A stretch of 64,000 bases of DNA from Pinus tabuliformis. Lineage: Eukaryota; Streptophyta; Pinopsida; Pinales; Pinaceae. The stretch is from positions 891,174,184-891,238,183 of the forward strand of contig CM062817.1 in the NCBI GenBank assembly GCA_031772625.1, in the 5' to 3' direction. The notes under the pieces are model-generated. The model saw nothing but the letters and a program-made list of their open reading frames with translations, did not search any database and was not told where the DNA came from. Below, piece by piece: positions 23,541 to 33,909 of the stretch (within the stretch, counting starts at the first letter, position 1; each line of letters opens with the position of its first letter). The translations under genes and the position numbers were made by a program.

Positions 23541-24592
23541 TGTCGCGCGGAATGGGTCGATCTTGCGGACAAGATAGACCTTCCTAGAATCTAAAGAAGG
23601 CCTAACAACAAGCAAACCAACCAGACACTATCTTTCTCTAAATATGCTTCAATAAACAATAGCAAACAAAGGTTTTTAGGGCCTACCTTTGGTCCAACGC
23701 AATCTTGTGGATGCCCTCGCTCTTTTGATCCAAATGAGCTCCTCTTCGCGAATCTGCAAACACAAACAAGGCAAACAAATTAAATAGCACTTGAAAAACC
23801 AATTGCATGAAACATATTTAACATGAAATTCAAGGAGTCCATGAAACAAATAACATAAGATACTTGTTGAGAAAAATGAGTTTGATTGTATTAATTCAAA
23901 AGAAGAAGAACTTTACAACCTTTGCCTTGACGTTCTACAAGCTCCTCCCAGGGTCCAACAAGATGTCTCCTCTACTTTAACAAGCTTCACTCACTCTCCA
24001 ATGGAACCAAGAGGTATGTGATCTTTCCTCTCAAGCTCAACCAAAGAGTCTTGAATTCACCAGCATTTACTCTCAAAATGTTTAGCTTCTGACCTCCCTA
24101 GTCCTCACCCCAATGCCTGTATTTATAGTGCAATGGAGGGAAGTTACTAGGTCCTCCTTCAAATGGATAAAGCCCTCCTTCAAAGGGATAGCTCCTTTAG
24201 TCAAGGGATTAGCTCCTTCTCTTTTGGGATGCATGAACCACCTCAGAGCGAACAATCCACGTCAAAATTCCTTCTAGAAAACTCTAGAATTAACCCAAAG
24301 TGAGTTTTTTAAGATAAAAATTGCGCCTTTTGACTTTCACAGGGGTCCGCACCTGCACCGTTAGGAACAGAGCGGGTAGGTACGCAGCTTTTGTATACAG
24401 AAGGTGCGGGACCGCAGGTGACCATGAGAGAAAGTGCGGAACCAGAGTTACATTGATTTTTAATGTCTTTCTCCCACTTCCAAAGCTTGATTTGAAGAGC
24501 TGAGGTCCTAGACTTGCTTAGGAGGACAGTACAAGTGATGATAGACCCATACTGACTGCAAATAATCATGGTGACGATATTTTTGTGTAACA
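23541..24592 (-). repeat. 3' LTR of T
   Basis: 1052 bp; in plus reading it starts TGTCGCGCGG and ends TTTGTGTAACA. On the minus strand a TATAAATA box lies at 24120-24127. A GC-rich block at 24340-24440 holds inverted GGTCCGCACC/GTGCGG motifs that recur elsewhere in T. Confidence 0.92.
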
Positions 24593-24593
24593 G

Positions 24594-24608
24594 ATTGCCC
24601 CCTAAAGT
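24594..24608 (-). promoter_or_regulatory. Polypurine tract of T
   Basis: The minus strand reads GCACTTTAGGGGGCAATC immediately before the 3' LTR. Confidence 0.65.
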
Positions 24609-24609
24609 G

Positions 24610-26340
24610 CAAAGTCTGTAGTAGATGAGGATTTCATTTATCATATAGGAAGAGTGAAGTACTTTATCATTTCGAGGATTGTCTTATGGAGAACCCGGTC
24701 AGAACCTGTAAAAACATTCAATGCAAGATATATATATGAGATCATATCATCGCTGAGGTAGGCATTCCCATACTCAGATCAAAACTAACTAGAAATCTAT
24801 CTACTGCTCTGATATAGGAATGATCTTGTAAAACATCATAAGTATAGACTCGTGTGAACACAGTATGGACGCAACCATCTTTTATGAATAGTCCACAACA
24901 TAATGAGTACAAAATTCCTCGCTGCCTGGATGGTGGAAACTAGATCCAAGGTCTTCATTTCTACTTCCCTAAATAGTATGATTCTATCCATGCGAATAAA
25001 TGTGTTGATGTCGAACACGGTAGAAACCACTTGATTACCAGTCAATGATGTAAACTGTTAACAAGTGTGAGGGAAACCACCAGTGATGTCAATGGCTCTC
25101 AAAGTACCCAGTACAATCCATGAGATGTGAGTAAATGTATTGATGTCAAACATATCACGGAATCCTTCGATCAAAAGTCAATGATGTAAACTATCGTCAA
25201 AGGCGAGAAACCTGCCATTGAGGCATGCAGATCTCAAGGTACTGATGATTTCTAGATCATCTTTCTAGATAATGAGTTGATGTCGATAGAAAGCGATCCG
25301 TCGTATGCAAGCCCACAACATGAAATCATAGATCATGTTGAAGAAATTTGGTTGCAAGGACTGACTCAGGGATGGTCAAGATGGATGACAGATATTTTGC
25401 AGATGAATGGCTTATTGGCAGTGACCTCTTGAACACATAACGACACGAGAGATGGCTTGGTAACAATTGACCCAAAGTTAATACCCAGAAACCGGCTGAA
25501 GACTTTCAATGTGGTTTGATCAACTGTTAGGCAAAGGATTTCCCAACCCAGGTGAATAAAATTGTTGTGTTCAAGAGTGGTTACAAAGTATGACAAACAG
25601 ACTCATTTTCCTCTCTTTTCCCCCACCATTTCTAGCAAGTACCTCTTTATTTTTGACAAGCTTGAGGAGGATAACATTTGCTTGATTATAAGCTCATCCT
25701 TCGGATGAGTCCAACTTAGTTTAAATTCGAACCCTAAGAAGGAGTGGTTCGTTCTTGTTTGTAATTGAACAGGTCCTTTACTGTGAAATTTTAATGAGTC
25801 CAGTATAGGAGAAACTCGGCATTTTTCAATTTTAGAGAGTCTGAAAAAACTTAAGAAGACTCCAGGGTTGACCTTTTTCGTAAATTTGTGTCTCCCAAGC
25901 CCGAAAAAGTATAAAATAATACTTGAGAGAACCGCTTGATCTTTTACGACCAAGGAGTACTTTTTATTATCAGTGTCACTGACCCGAAAAAGTAAAAAAG
26001 CGATCAACGACACGTCGTTTTATAACTAATATCGAATTTGAAACAACAAAAATCCGGCAATCTTTTCATGTTTTTATGATCGGAAAAGAGTTGTAAGTGG
26101 ACCGTCTTTTAATTCCGTTTTAACAAGTGTAAAAGAAACGCTCGGCAATCTTTTCATGTTTTAGGAGTCAGAAAAGGGCTTAAAGATGACTCTACTTGTT
26201 TTTTCGTTGAAAATGATAGATTTCGCCTGAATAATCCTGTATTCTGCACAAAGACACAAACATTACTCATACCTGTTTGAAATGGATAAAAGCGTTGCAA
26301 AATACCTTTTCAAAGTGAAACATAAAAAAAATTTTGATTT
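24610..26340. other. Non-coding 3' region of T with diverged tandem repeats
   Basis: No convincing gene on either strand. Units of about 140 bp recur around 24995-25080 and 25135-25215, sharing tgatgtcgaacac/tgatgtcaaacat and gtcaatgatgtaaact, with a partial third copy near 25270. Near 25800-26200 a second diverged repeat family shares cggcaatcttttcatgttttt and a nearby cgaaaaag/ggaaaag word. The 136-residue minus-strand ORF at 25603-26013 has no recognisable motif. Confidence 0.55.
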
Positions 26341-26356
26341 ATTTACTCAAAAAACT

Positions 26357-26364
26357 TATAAAAA
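26357..26364 (+). promoter_or_regulatory. TATA-like box upstream of antisense PMD ORF
   Basis: TATAAAAA on the plus strand in cttataaaaagggcat, the same strand as the PMD-like ORF and about 0.5 kb upstream. A donor-like CAG|gtaatc at 26488/26489 and an acceptor-like ttgatgcag at about 26814 would define an intron in the 5' leader. Inferred, not proven. Confidence 0.4.
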
Positions 26365-26858
26365 GGGCATTTGTCAATTCATTTTTACCGTTCGAGTTTG
26401 GGTGAGAAAATAGTGCTTTTGCTTAGAAAACTTCCCGTGAAGATTGTGGAAAATACAACCGTCGGAATCGAGTGCCGTCTTCTCCAGGTAATCTACATCA
26501 CCTTATTCTTCATTTTCAACTGTTTATTTTTTTTATTTAGCCCCTCATTTTGTTTTTTGGGAGAGTTTTTAGGTGCAAAACCCGCGCGCGGGGGTCCGCA
26601 GGTTTACCATTGCGGACCCGCGGACCCTGACTTTTTCTCCATTGGGAAAAAGCTCGGGGTCCGCACCTTCCATGTAGGCAAAGTGCGGACCCACGCACTG
26701 TGTCTAACGTGGAGGGTGCGTACCCCGTAGCAAGGGTTTTGAACCTAAAATTCCTCAAAAATGGACCAATCAAAATGTTTTCTAGCAATCTAATTAATCT
26801 TTATACTTGATGCAGAGAATATATCATGCTAGATTGGTGAGAACGGGAGCAAGAGGAC

Positions 26859-28040
26859 GTGGATACCGCCACATGGAATCATCAGCCTTCACTTCATGCT
26901 TTGAGGGCATGCGGACTGTACAAATTCTGGACCATTCCTTGCATGAGGGCTCAAGTAGATTTCTTACAGTGGCTGGTTGACAGGTGGAGCGTACAGGACC
27001 AGTGCTTTTTCATTGGCGGACACCGGCTCGAAATCGAGCTGGAGGACATTTATTTCTTGACTGGTTTGCCTAAGAGAGGTGAGGACTTGACTCTATTCGG
27101 GACTAGGCCAGGTGGCCAGTCTATCGATAGCCTCCAGCTAGAGTACTGCAAGAGCCAGGCTAAAGACAAAGGGATAGACATAAATACCATATCCCGTCCT
27201 GAGCTCATGGTGATTGCGTTTACTGTCACCAGACTTTGCGGAGCTGACGCATTACATGTTGCCACCAGATCCCAGATGCGTATGGCAGTTGATTGCTTTC
27301 AAGGCACCATCTTCAACTGGTGCAATGTTGTGCTGGCCAATGTGAAAGGCCAACTGACCAGGGCCAAGAGCAGACGACTAAAGACCTTTGGTTATGGGGC
27401 TTTGGTCGTGAGTTTTGGCCTGGAGAGGGTTCCTATGTTGATCCCACAACATCTTACAGTTGGAGCTGGGCTTCCTCGAGAGCCCAAATTGATGCGATGG
27501 GTCGCAGTCATGGCCCGTCACCCGGACGAGAGGACAGAGGTTGCTCGGTTCAAACCTGAGTACTTCCAATGGTTGGAAAACCAGGTCTTTTGCATTCAGG
27601 ATTTCCATTACGCTAGGATAGATTTCCATGGTGACCCAGACATGGCTCTTCCACCAGGAGAGCAGTGGGACGAGTCAGGTAAAATCCTTTTCAACTTTCC
27701 CTATTTAATTTTTTTTTTTTTTTTTTTATTTTTCATCGTCTCAAAACTGATAGTAAAAATTTCAAATGCAGATGTGGGTCCACAGCAACCAGCCGCTCTC
27801 CGGCCTTTCGAGAGGAGGCAACCAGTTGCACCCGCGTCAGCCCCACAAGACGAATCAGCAGAGGTTTTGGCCGAGTTGGAGAGTCATCTTGAGCGCTTGA
27901 CAGGAGATATTCCTGAGACTACTATCGACGACATTCCTCGTCGACTTCAGCGCTATGTGATTGGAGTCCCGGGACCTTTTAGGAGGTTCCTTTGCAAGGT
28001 GGCTCGGGCAGTGGTTTCTTATAGAGATCATCACCAGTGA
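26859..28040 (+). CDS. Plant mobile domain (PMD)-like protein carried antisense in T
   Basis: An open frame of 394 codons on the strand opposite to T pol. It begins after a TGA at 26838; the first in-frame ATG is at 26943, so the N terminus is uncertain or damaged. Residues about 10-70 read H-Q-P-S-L-H-A-L-R-A-C-G-L, then L-V-D-R-W-S, then G-G-H-R-L-E-I-E-L-E-D-I-Y-F-L-T-G-L-P-K-R-G, the typical PMD pattern (aminotransferase-like plant mobile domain). A 93-bp intron is likely at 27679-27771 (TCAG|gtaaaa ... aatgcag|atg): its length is a multiple of three, so an unspliced message stays in frame through a Phe-rich stretch. The C-terminal 90 residues are Pro/Ala/Glu-rich, then basic. PMD proteins occur both as host genes (MAIN family) and in transposable elements; here the location between integrase and the 3' LTR indicates an element passenger. 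Function not known. Confidence 0.75.
   Translation: MDTATWNHQPSLHALRACGLYKFWTIPCMRAQVDFLQWLVDRWSVQDQCFFIGGHRLEIELEDIYFLTGLPKRGEDLTLFGTRPGGQSIDSLQLEYCKSQAKDKGIDINTISRPELMVIAFTVTRLCGADALHVATRSQMRMAVDCFQGTIFNWCNVVLANVKGQLTRAKSRRLKTFGYGALVVSFGLERVPMLIPQHLTVGAGLPREPKLMRWVAVMARHPDERTEVARFKPEYFQWLENQVFCIQDFHYARIDFHGDPDMALPPGEQWDESGKILFNFPYLIFFFFFLFFIVSKLIVKISNADVGPQQPAALRPFERRQPVAPASAPQDESAEVLAELESHLERLTGDIPETTIDDIPRRLQRYVIGVPGPFRRFLCKVARAVVSYRDHHQ
27679..27771 (+). other. Likely 93-bp intron in the PMD-like ORF
   Basis: GT...AG borders, a poly-T tract, and codons for a run of Phe only inside it. Splicing joins S-D-V-G-P in frame, and retention also keeps the frame. Confidence 0.65.
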
Positions 28041-28159
28041 TAGGATGATCGCCTTTTGTGGGCACATGTGACATTTTTGTTTTTTGTACTTATCATTTTT
28101 GCCGATCATAAAGTGTTTTTCAACCTATGATCGAAGACGATGTATTTTTTGACACACTC

Positions 28160-28191
28160 CTATAGATATATATATATATATATATATATCA
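28160..28191. repeat. TA dinucleotide repeat in T
   Basis: An imperfect TA run between the 3' ends of the converging PMD ORF and the second RNase H ORF. Confidence 0.9.
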
Positions 28192-28250
28192 CTATTATCG
28201 GCTTATCTTGTAAATCATGTTATGGAATGGTTCTAAATTTACATGTATGA

Positions 28251-28715
28251 TTATTGCAAATGTCTATTTAACATTCGAGAAGAAATTGCATCTGCTAATG
28301 TATTTAAAGACCTTGGAATATGCTGGTATTCAATGTAATCAAACTCATGTTCCAAGAGACACACTCTCAAAAATAATCTTAATAACACTGGATTTCTAAT
28401 GGCATACACTCTATTAAGCTGTAATACAACGAGTTCAGAATCCAACCTCACTATCAAACTCCGAATCCCAAATGAAATAGATTCAGATAATAACTCAATC
28501 ACTGCACTATACTCTGCAATGTTGTTTGTTGTTTGACCGAGACTTACCCCATACATAGAAACTAACTCGTCAGAGGGCGAATAGATAACCCAAGCTGTGG
28601 AAGAGATGTTCTGTGTATTACGACAAGCACCATCAGCAAATCCAATGTATGTTTGGAGAGGCATCGACATCTGCAATATCAAGAGTAAAACCAAGATAAG
28701 CAGGAATAATGACAA
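28251..28715 (-). CDS. Second RNase H (RVT_3/archaeal-like type) of T
   Basis: 154 residues. After a hydrophobic leader of about 20 residues it reads F-A-D-G-A-C-R-N, then T-T-N-N-I-A-E-Y-S-A-V, then I-V-R-L-D-S-E-L-V, then N-T-L-A-D-A-I-S-S: the D-E-D-D catalytic set of RNase HI, with the spacing of the plant RVT_3 family. It would remove the RNA strand during reverse transcription. It lies downstream of the integrase C terminus (about 100 bp away), separate from the gypsy RNase H inside pol. Dual RNase H is known in plant Tat elements. This reading frame is intact although the pol upstream is broken; whether it is translated as a separate protein is not shown. Confidence 0.8.
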   Translation of the reverse strand: MSLFLLILVLLLILQMSMPLQTYIGFADGACRNTQNISSTAWVIYSPSDELVSMYGVSLGQTTNNIAEYSAVIELLSESISFGIRSLIVRLDSELVVLQLNRVYAIRNPVLLRLFLRVCLLEHEFDYIEYQHIPRSLNTLADAISSRMLNRHLQ

Positions 28716-28813
28716 AAAACACTCTCTAAGCTAAGCACACTTTTCTTTTTAAACTAAAACACACCAGCTAGAAAGAAAACTATCCTAACTAAAAATCTCC
28801 ATACCCCATTCTT

Positions 28814-29270
28814 TTAAGCATAGTACCTTTTCAAGTAAATGCCATTTCTGGGTTTACCCAAAGAGTCCCCATCAAAGTCTACCAACTCATAGGCCCCTTT
28901 TGCTAGCTTTCGCTTAACAATATAGGGACCATGCCACATAGGAACGAATTTTCCAGCGCCTATTTTATCATTAGCTTGATCATACAATAACACTATGTCT
29001 CCTTCCGAAAAATTTCGAGGGGTCACATTCCGATCATACTGAGCTTTCATACGTTTTGTGTGAGTCCCGATCGCCAATGCAGCATCACGTCGATTCTCAT
29101 CTAATTGAGCTAAGTATAACAAACGCTTCTCCTCTTCGGAAGTAGCTGGAAGTAACTCGATGGCCATTTGCAGTGACGGGATTTCACACTAATGGGTAAC
29201 ACAACTTCTAAACCATAGACTAGTTGGAAAGGAGTGAACCCTGTTGATGTTTTTACTGAAGTTCGGTACA
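28814..29270 (-). pseudogene. Integrase C-terminal region of T
   Basis: 28814-29167 reads 117 residues with A-Q-Y-D-R-N-V, then F-S-E-G-D-I-V-L-L-Y, then the GPY/F-like module M-W-H-G-P-Y-I-V-K, and ends before aRNH. Between 29167 and 29270 the protein similarity (G-F-T-P-F-Q-L-V-Y-G) continues in other frames, so at least two frameshifts separate it from the integrase core. No chromodomain is evident. Confidence 0.75.
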
Positions 29271-29271
29271 C

Positions 29272-30981
29272 CTAAAGCGCTGAAAATAGCATGTTGTGCC
29301 AATTCGATCGATGAATCCCAATGATTCGTCGGATCATGATAACTAAAAATTTGTTGATGGATTCAACCAGACCATTTGCTTGTGGATAATAAGGGGTTAA
29401 ACTATCGTGACGTAAACCAAGATGGCCTGTAAGTTCGGTCATCATAACGTTTCGAAAATGACGCCCATGATCAGTAATTATCGCTTGTGGGACACCAAAC
29501 CTAGCAATTATATGATTGAACATGAAAATTGCAGCTGTCTTGCCGTCTGCCTCGAATGTAGGCATCGCCTCGGCCCACTTAGTAAAATAATCTACCGCTA
29601 GGATGATATACGCATGCCCCCCGGCCGAGTGAGGGTTACATGTAATAAAATCGATACCCCATTTGGTAAAAGGACCAACGTAAATTATAGGGTGGAGAGG
29701 ATCAGGTGGAGCACACATCTTACGATCAAAAATCTGGCAGTTGTGGCATTTTCGGACCGCCGTAATACAATCTTTAAACAAGGACGGCCAGAAATAGCCA
29801 GCGCGCAATATATTTTGGGTTGTGGCATACCCAAACATATGACCGCCACATGCTCCAGAGTGACAGTCATTTAGAACCCTTTCAACCTCTTCGTGAGTTA
29901 AGCAACGTCGAAAAATAGAGTCCGCCCCACAACAATAAAGAGTATCTCCAATAATTTTGAATTGTTGGGACTGGAATCGAATTTTCCGACGTTCCGACCT
30001 TGAAATTTCTGGCCGAAAGGATTGGGTCTGGAGATAGACGATGATATCCCCATACCACGGATCTAAAGTGCTGATTAGAAACAAAGATTCGTCTGCAATG
30101 GGCTCCTCTGCCACAGTTTCTGTGTCAGCACGCGGAAAGTCACACATTAACTCTGCAAAAACTAAAGATTTCTTAGACTTAGATTTCTCAAACTCCAAGT
30201 CGAACTCTTGCAGGATAACGATCCATTTAGAGTACTTGCCCCCTAGCAATTGTTTGGTCAAAATGTAGATCATAGGGTTGCAATCCGAAATTACCGTAGT
30301 TTTACGTAGTAAAATGTAGTGACGAAAACGTTGGATAGCTTGAACGGCTGCCAATGCCAATTTCTCCACATGTGAGTATTTTAGCTCAGTTGGATTTAAT
30401 GTGCGACTAAGGTAATATATCACATGTTCCGTTTCGAATTCATCTTCCTGAACTAAAACCATTCCAATGGTGGAATGGGAGGCGGCGAGATACAAAAAGT
30501 AATCCTGGTTGTAGTTGGGAGGATGCAACAACGGTGCATGGGTTAACGCGTGTTTGAGTGCATCAAAATACTTCTGAGCTATCTCATCCCAAGAAAATTG
30601 AGTATTTTGTTTCAACAACTGCGTAAAACCCTTTGTAACCTCAGCGTAGTTAGGAATGAATCGTCGTAAAAAGTTTGCTTTCCCCTGCAAACTTTGGAGT
30701 TGGCGAAGACTCGAAGGAGGAGGAAAATTGATAATAGATTCAACCTTCGAGGGATCAACGCGAATGTCGGCTTTCGAAACTACAAATCCCAGCAATCGAC
30801 CCTTTTCTATACAAAAGACACATTTGTGTGGGTTCAACCGAATACGATAATGCCTACACCTCATAAAGATTGCTCATAAGTGGACGAGGTGATCAGATCG
30901 ATGTAGTGAATGAGCAGGCAATTCATCGAGATAGGGTTGCACAATGTGCTTGATTTCATGAAACGCATAAGACATCGCCCT
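29272..30981 (-). pseudogene. T pol: RT end, gypsy RNase H and integrase core
   Basis: One long frame. After the TAG at 30982-30984 it carries the RT catalytic box as Y-L-D-E (30922-30933) instead of the expected Y-x-D-D, then a TGA at 30874-30876, then R-L-N-P-H-K-C-V-F-C and G-F-V-V-S-K. The gypsy RNase H follows (Y-L-A-A-S-H-S-T-I-G, where an Asp is expected before S-T-I-G). Next comes the integrase zinc finger (H-S-G-A-C-G-G-H ... C-H-N-C) and the DDE core: W-G-I-D-F-I, I-T-D-H-G-R-H-F, and P-Y-Y-P-Q-A-N-G-L-V-E-S. A frameshift near 29320 ends the frame. All three catalytic integrase residues are present. The two stops are each one C-to-T change from Gln and Arg codons. Confidence 0.85.
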
Positions 30982-32694
30982 CTAAAAAGTTGCCTCGGCA
31001 TTCTTAAGCCCAAAAGGTAATTTGCAATAAGCAAATGTCCCCCATGGACAAATAAAAGCCGTTTTTTGTTGATCGGCAGGTAGAATGTTGATTTGATTGT
31101 ATCCGGAAAAACCGTCCATAAAGGAAAATATCTCGCTGCCGGCACAATCATCAATGATTTGATCGATATAGGGAGTTGGGTAATTGTCCTTTGGACAGGC
31201 TCGATTAATGTCCCTATAATCGATGCATATTCTTATTGTTCCCTGTTTTTTGTTAACTGGAACAATATTCGATACCCAATCCGTTAGCGAGATCGGATAA
31301 ATGAAACCTGCTTTCAACAGTTTTTCAACTTTTGCTTTAATTGCAGCAGCTTTTCGTGGGTGAATCTGGCGCAAACATTGTCGGACAGGTTTAGCGTTCG
31401 GGTAAGTTTTGACCTCATGAACAACAATTGCGGGATCAATTCCTGGCATTTCCTCATAGGACCAGGCAAACACGTCGCGGAATTCTTGAAATAGGGCCTT
31501 ATATAATTGAATTTCATCATCTGTACACGAGGCACCTATATGAATGTTCTCAACAATTCCAGGCTTAACCGAAATGTCAATGGGAATAGTTCGAGAGATG
31601 TTTCCCAAATTTAACTCTGAATCGGGATGTTTCATTGGATTCTGAGGTTCCTTGACATATTCAGTCGTAAAGATTGATGAGAAATTATTTTCAAAACGAT
31701 CATCCTCAGGTAAAAACGAAGATCTGTGATGGAGATCTTCCCATGGTAAATCATCTACACATAGGATTTCACGAATTTTCTCATCGGAGTGAACAAGTTC
31801 AGAAAACGTAGTTAAATCCGAGGTTGATGTGAAAAGTGATTCCTCACGGACCACATTCATTAAGTCTTTTTCGGTTGAACACGGGTCGGCAAAATATTGC
31901 ACAGCTTCATAGGCCATTTCATATGGACTCAAAGGCATGGAATTACCAAATGAGTCTATTTCAGATTCAGAAGGAATGATCCAAGAATCGTCATAAAAAA
32001 TAGTGTCTGATGTAATCATATGAATAGTTGCAAATGAAGATGATGCGTTTATTGGAGGAAAAGGAAAAGTTCCCAGTAAACCGGCATCTTTAACTAATCC
32101 TACTCCAACATCCTTATATGGGATAGTCGGTTTACCAACATGCTGAATACTCTCCGAAGAGGCTAGGTCAGATGAAAAGTAAGCCAGCTGGTCTATTGTT
32201 ACGATCTTTCCATTATGTGGAAATTTTATGACTCTAAAGACCGATGAAACGACCGCTGTCATAGCGTAAGACCAACTTCGACCCAAGAGAAGGTTGTAGT
32301 CTAGAGGGGCATCAACCACCTCCACATCTAGACTAACGGTTTTTCCTTCAACCCCTATAGGCAAATCCTGTAGAATTCCAAAAGGATGAAACCCACGGCC
32401 ATCAAAGGCCTTAAGAATCGTCAGGGATTGATTTAGTGAAGGAGAACCAAGCGATCTCCAACACTGTATCAACATAATACACGTTGAGGCTCCCTCATCA
32501 ATTACAGTCCGATGAATAGACCTGTTTTTTACTATCACTGGAATCTGGAAAGCCATTTCATGAGGCAAACACGGTGTACTATTTTCTAGATCAAAGATTA
32601 TTAGGTTCGGGTCCTGAACATCAACAGCTCCTATAGCCGACAAAAGTAATTTGCGTTGTGCTGGGCATGATTGCAGCACTTCCAAAGCCGACAT
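30982..32694 (-). pseudogene. T pol: protease and RT N-terminal part
   Basis: 570 residues open. Residues near 60-75 hold the retropepsin-like H-R-T-V-I-D-E-G-A-S-T-C-I-M, and L-L-L-G-R-S-W follows, as in clan AA proteases. RT starts near residue 430 (M-P-G-I-D-P), with V-N-K-K-Q-G-T-I-R-I-C-I-D-Y-R-D-I-N, then the catalytic F-M-D-G-F-S-G-Y-N-Q-I, and ends L-P-F-G-L-K-N-A-E-A-T-F before a TAG at 30982. The frame continues downstream after that stop. A linker of about 200 residues between protease and RT is acidic and unassigned. Confidence 0.87.
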
Positions 32695-32922
32695 TGCTGA
32701 GGGTGAAACAGCTAAATCCTCAACAATGTTATAATTCTAAGCCGCTCTCGCATGTGGATTGAAAGTTGACCTTCGAAGTACACCCTTAGCGGGTGGTTTG
32801 ATTACTAAGTCTGGATTAGGTTTCTCGATCTATAGTGGATCGGAACCGGGAGCTGAGGTTGATGGATTGGAATGAGAAGATTCTGCTTCTTTGCCATCAA
32901 CGGGACTTTTACTGCCATAATC

Positions 32923-33906
32923 CTACGATCGAGTCGCAATCCTTACATGGGACATCATCAATATGGGTTCTTCATTGGCACTCGAGGAAGAACCTATCAT
33001 CTTGCTATCTTGATTTGGAAATGGATCCTTCAAAACAGCAGGAGTTTGGGAACCTTTGACGATTTTCGCAACCTCTGCTCGATGAGGGCAGTCTCTTGTG
33101 AAATGTTCTTCGTCACAAATGAGACACGGATAACGAGGTTGGCGCTTTCCATCATTGGATTCTGCCTTTTCAGGTTTCTCCTTTGAACTTTTGTATGTTT
33201 TATTCTTCTTCTTTCCTTTCTTCTTCCCGCCGGATTTTGATTTAGTTGTAGATGATTCTACAACGTGAACATCGGCAGAAACCTCTACAGAAGAATCTCC
33301 TATCGGGGAATCAGGCAAGGTTATGATAGGAGAAGAATTCTTGGAAGACTTCTTCTTACTTTTAGTGTTAATCGTACCAATCATACCATCAGCGGCATGA
33401 GATCCCGAAGGAGCTACAGTGATTTGATTCGACTTGGGAAGATCGGGGATCTTTTTGTGTAACGTACCTGACTGAGTATAGACCAAGTCAAGGTACTGTG
33501 CTTGAGCAATCACTTGCTCCTCAGTAACAACTCCGGCTTTAGCAACATCTTCAGTGATCCTTGGCAACAAAGATTTTACAAACCACTCAGCCAAGATTTG
33601 ATCCGGAATGAATACCTTCACTAAACGTCGTCGACGTCTCCACTCATGAATATGATCTGAAATATATGTGGATGTCGATTGTTTTAGCGAAGTTAACAAT
33701 TCCGTGCCATTGTCATATCGAACTGGCAACTGGAAATGAGTTAAAAACGAGGTAGCTAACTGACTAAAATTATAAAAAGTGCCTCGCGGTAACTCAATGT
33801 ACCACTTGGCCGCGAGACCAATTTTGAAATTTTGAAATGAGAAAACTTTTCGAAATTTTGAAATGAGAAAACTCAAAGCGAATTCCTCAACAAGGGGAGA
33901 TTTCAT
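32923..33906 (-). pseudogene. T gag, N-terminally truncated
   Basis: 327 residues: gag core (A-A-K-W-Y-I-E-L-P-R-G-T-F and T-H-F-Q-L-P-V), a Lys-rich linker, and a zinc knuckle C-L-I-C-D-E-E-H-F-T-R-D-C, spaced C-x2-C-x3-H-x4-C, one residue short of the usual C-x2-C-x4-H-x4-C. S shows the same spacing, so it is a family trait. The first 25 residues (F-R-K-V-F-S-F-Q-N-F-K) come from a tandemly duplicated 23-bp stretch at 33823-33872, and the several-hundred-residue N-terminal extension seen in S is missing. An internal deletion likely fused the leader to the middle of gag. Confidence 0.8.
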
Positions 33907-33909
33907 AAA

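Noticed and set aside
25603..26013. 136-codon minus-strand ORF as an extra T gene
   Set aside because: No motif, it lies in diverged tandem repeats, and its composition is unlike T pol.
27050..28109. Minus-strand and frame-shifted ORFs under the PMD ORF
   Set aside because: Shadows of the 394-codon plus-strand frame, which has the recognisable domain.
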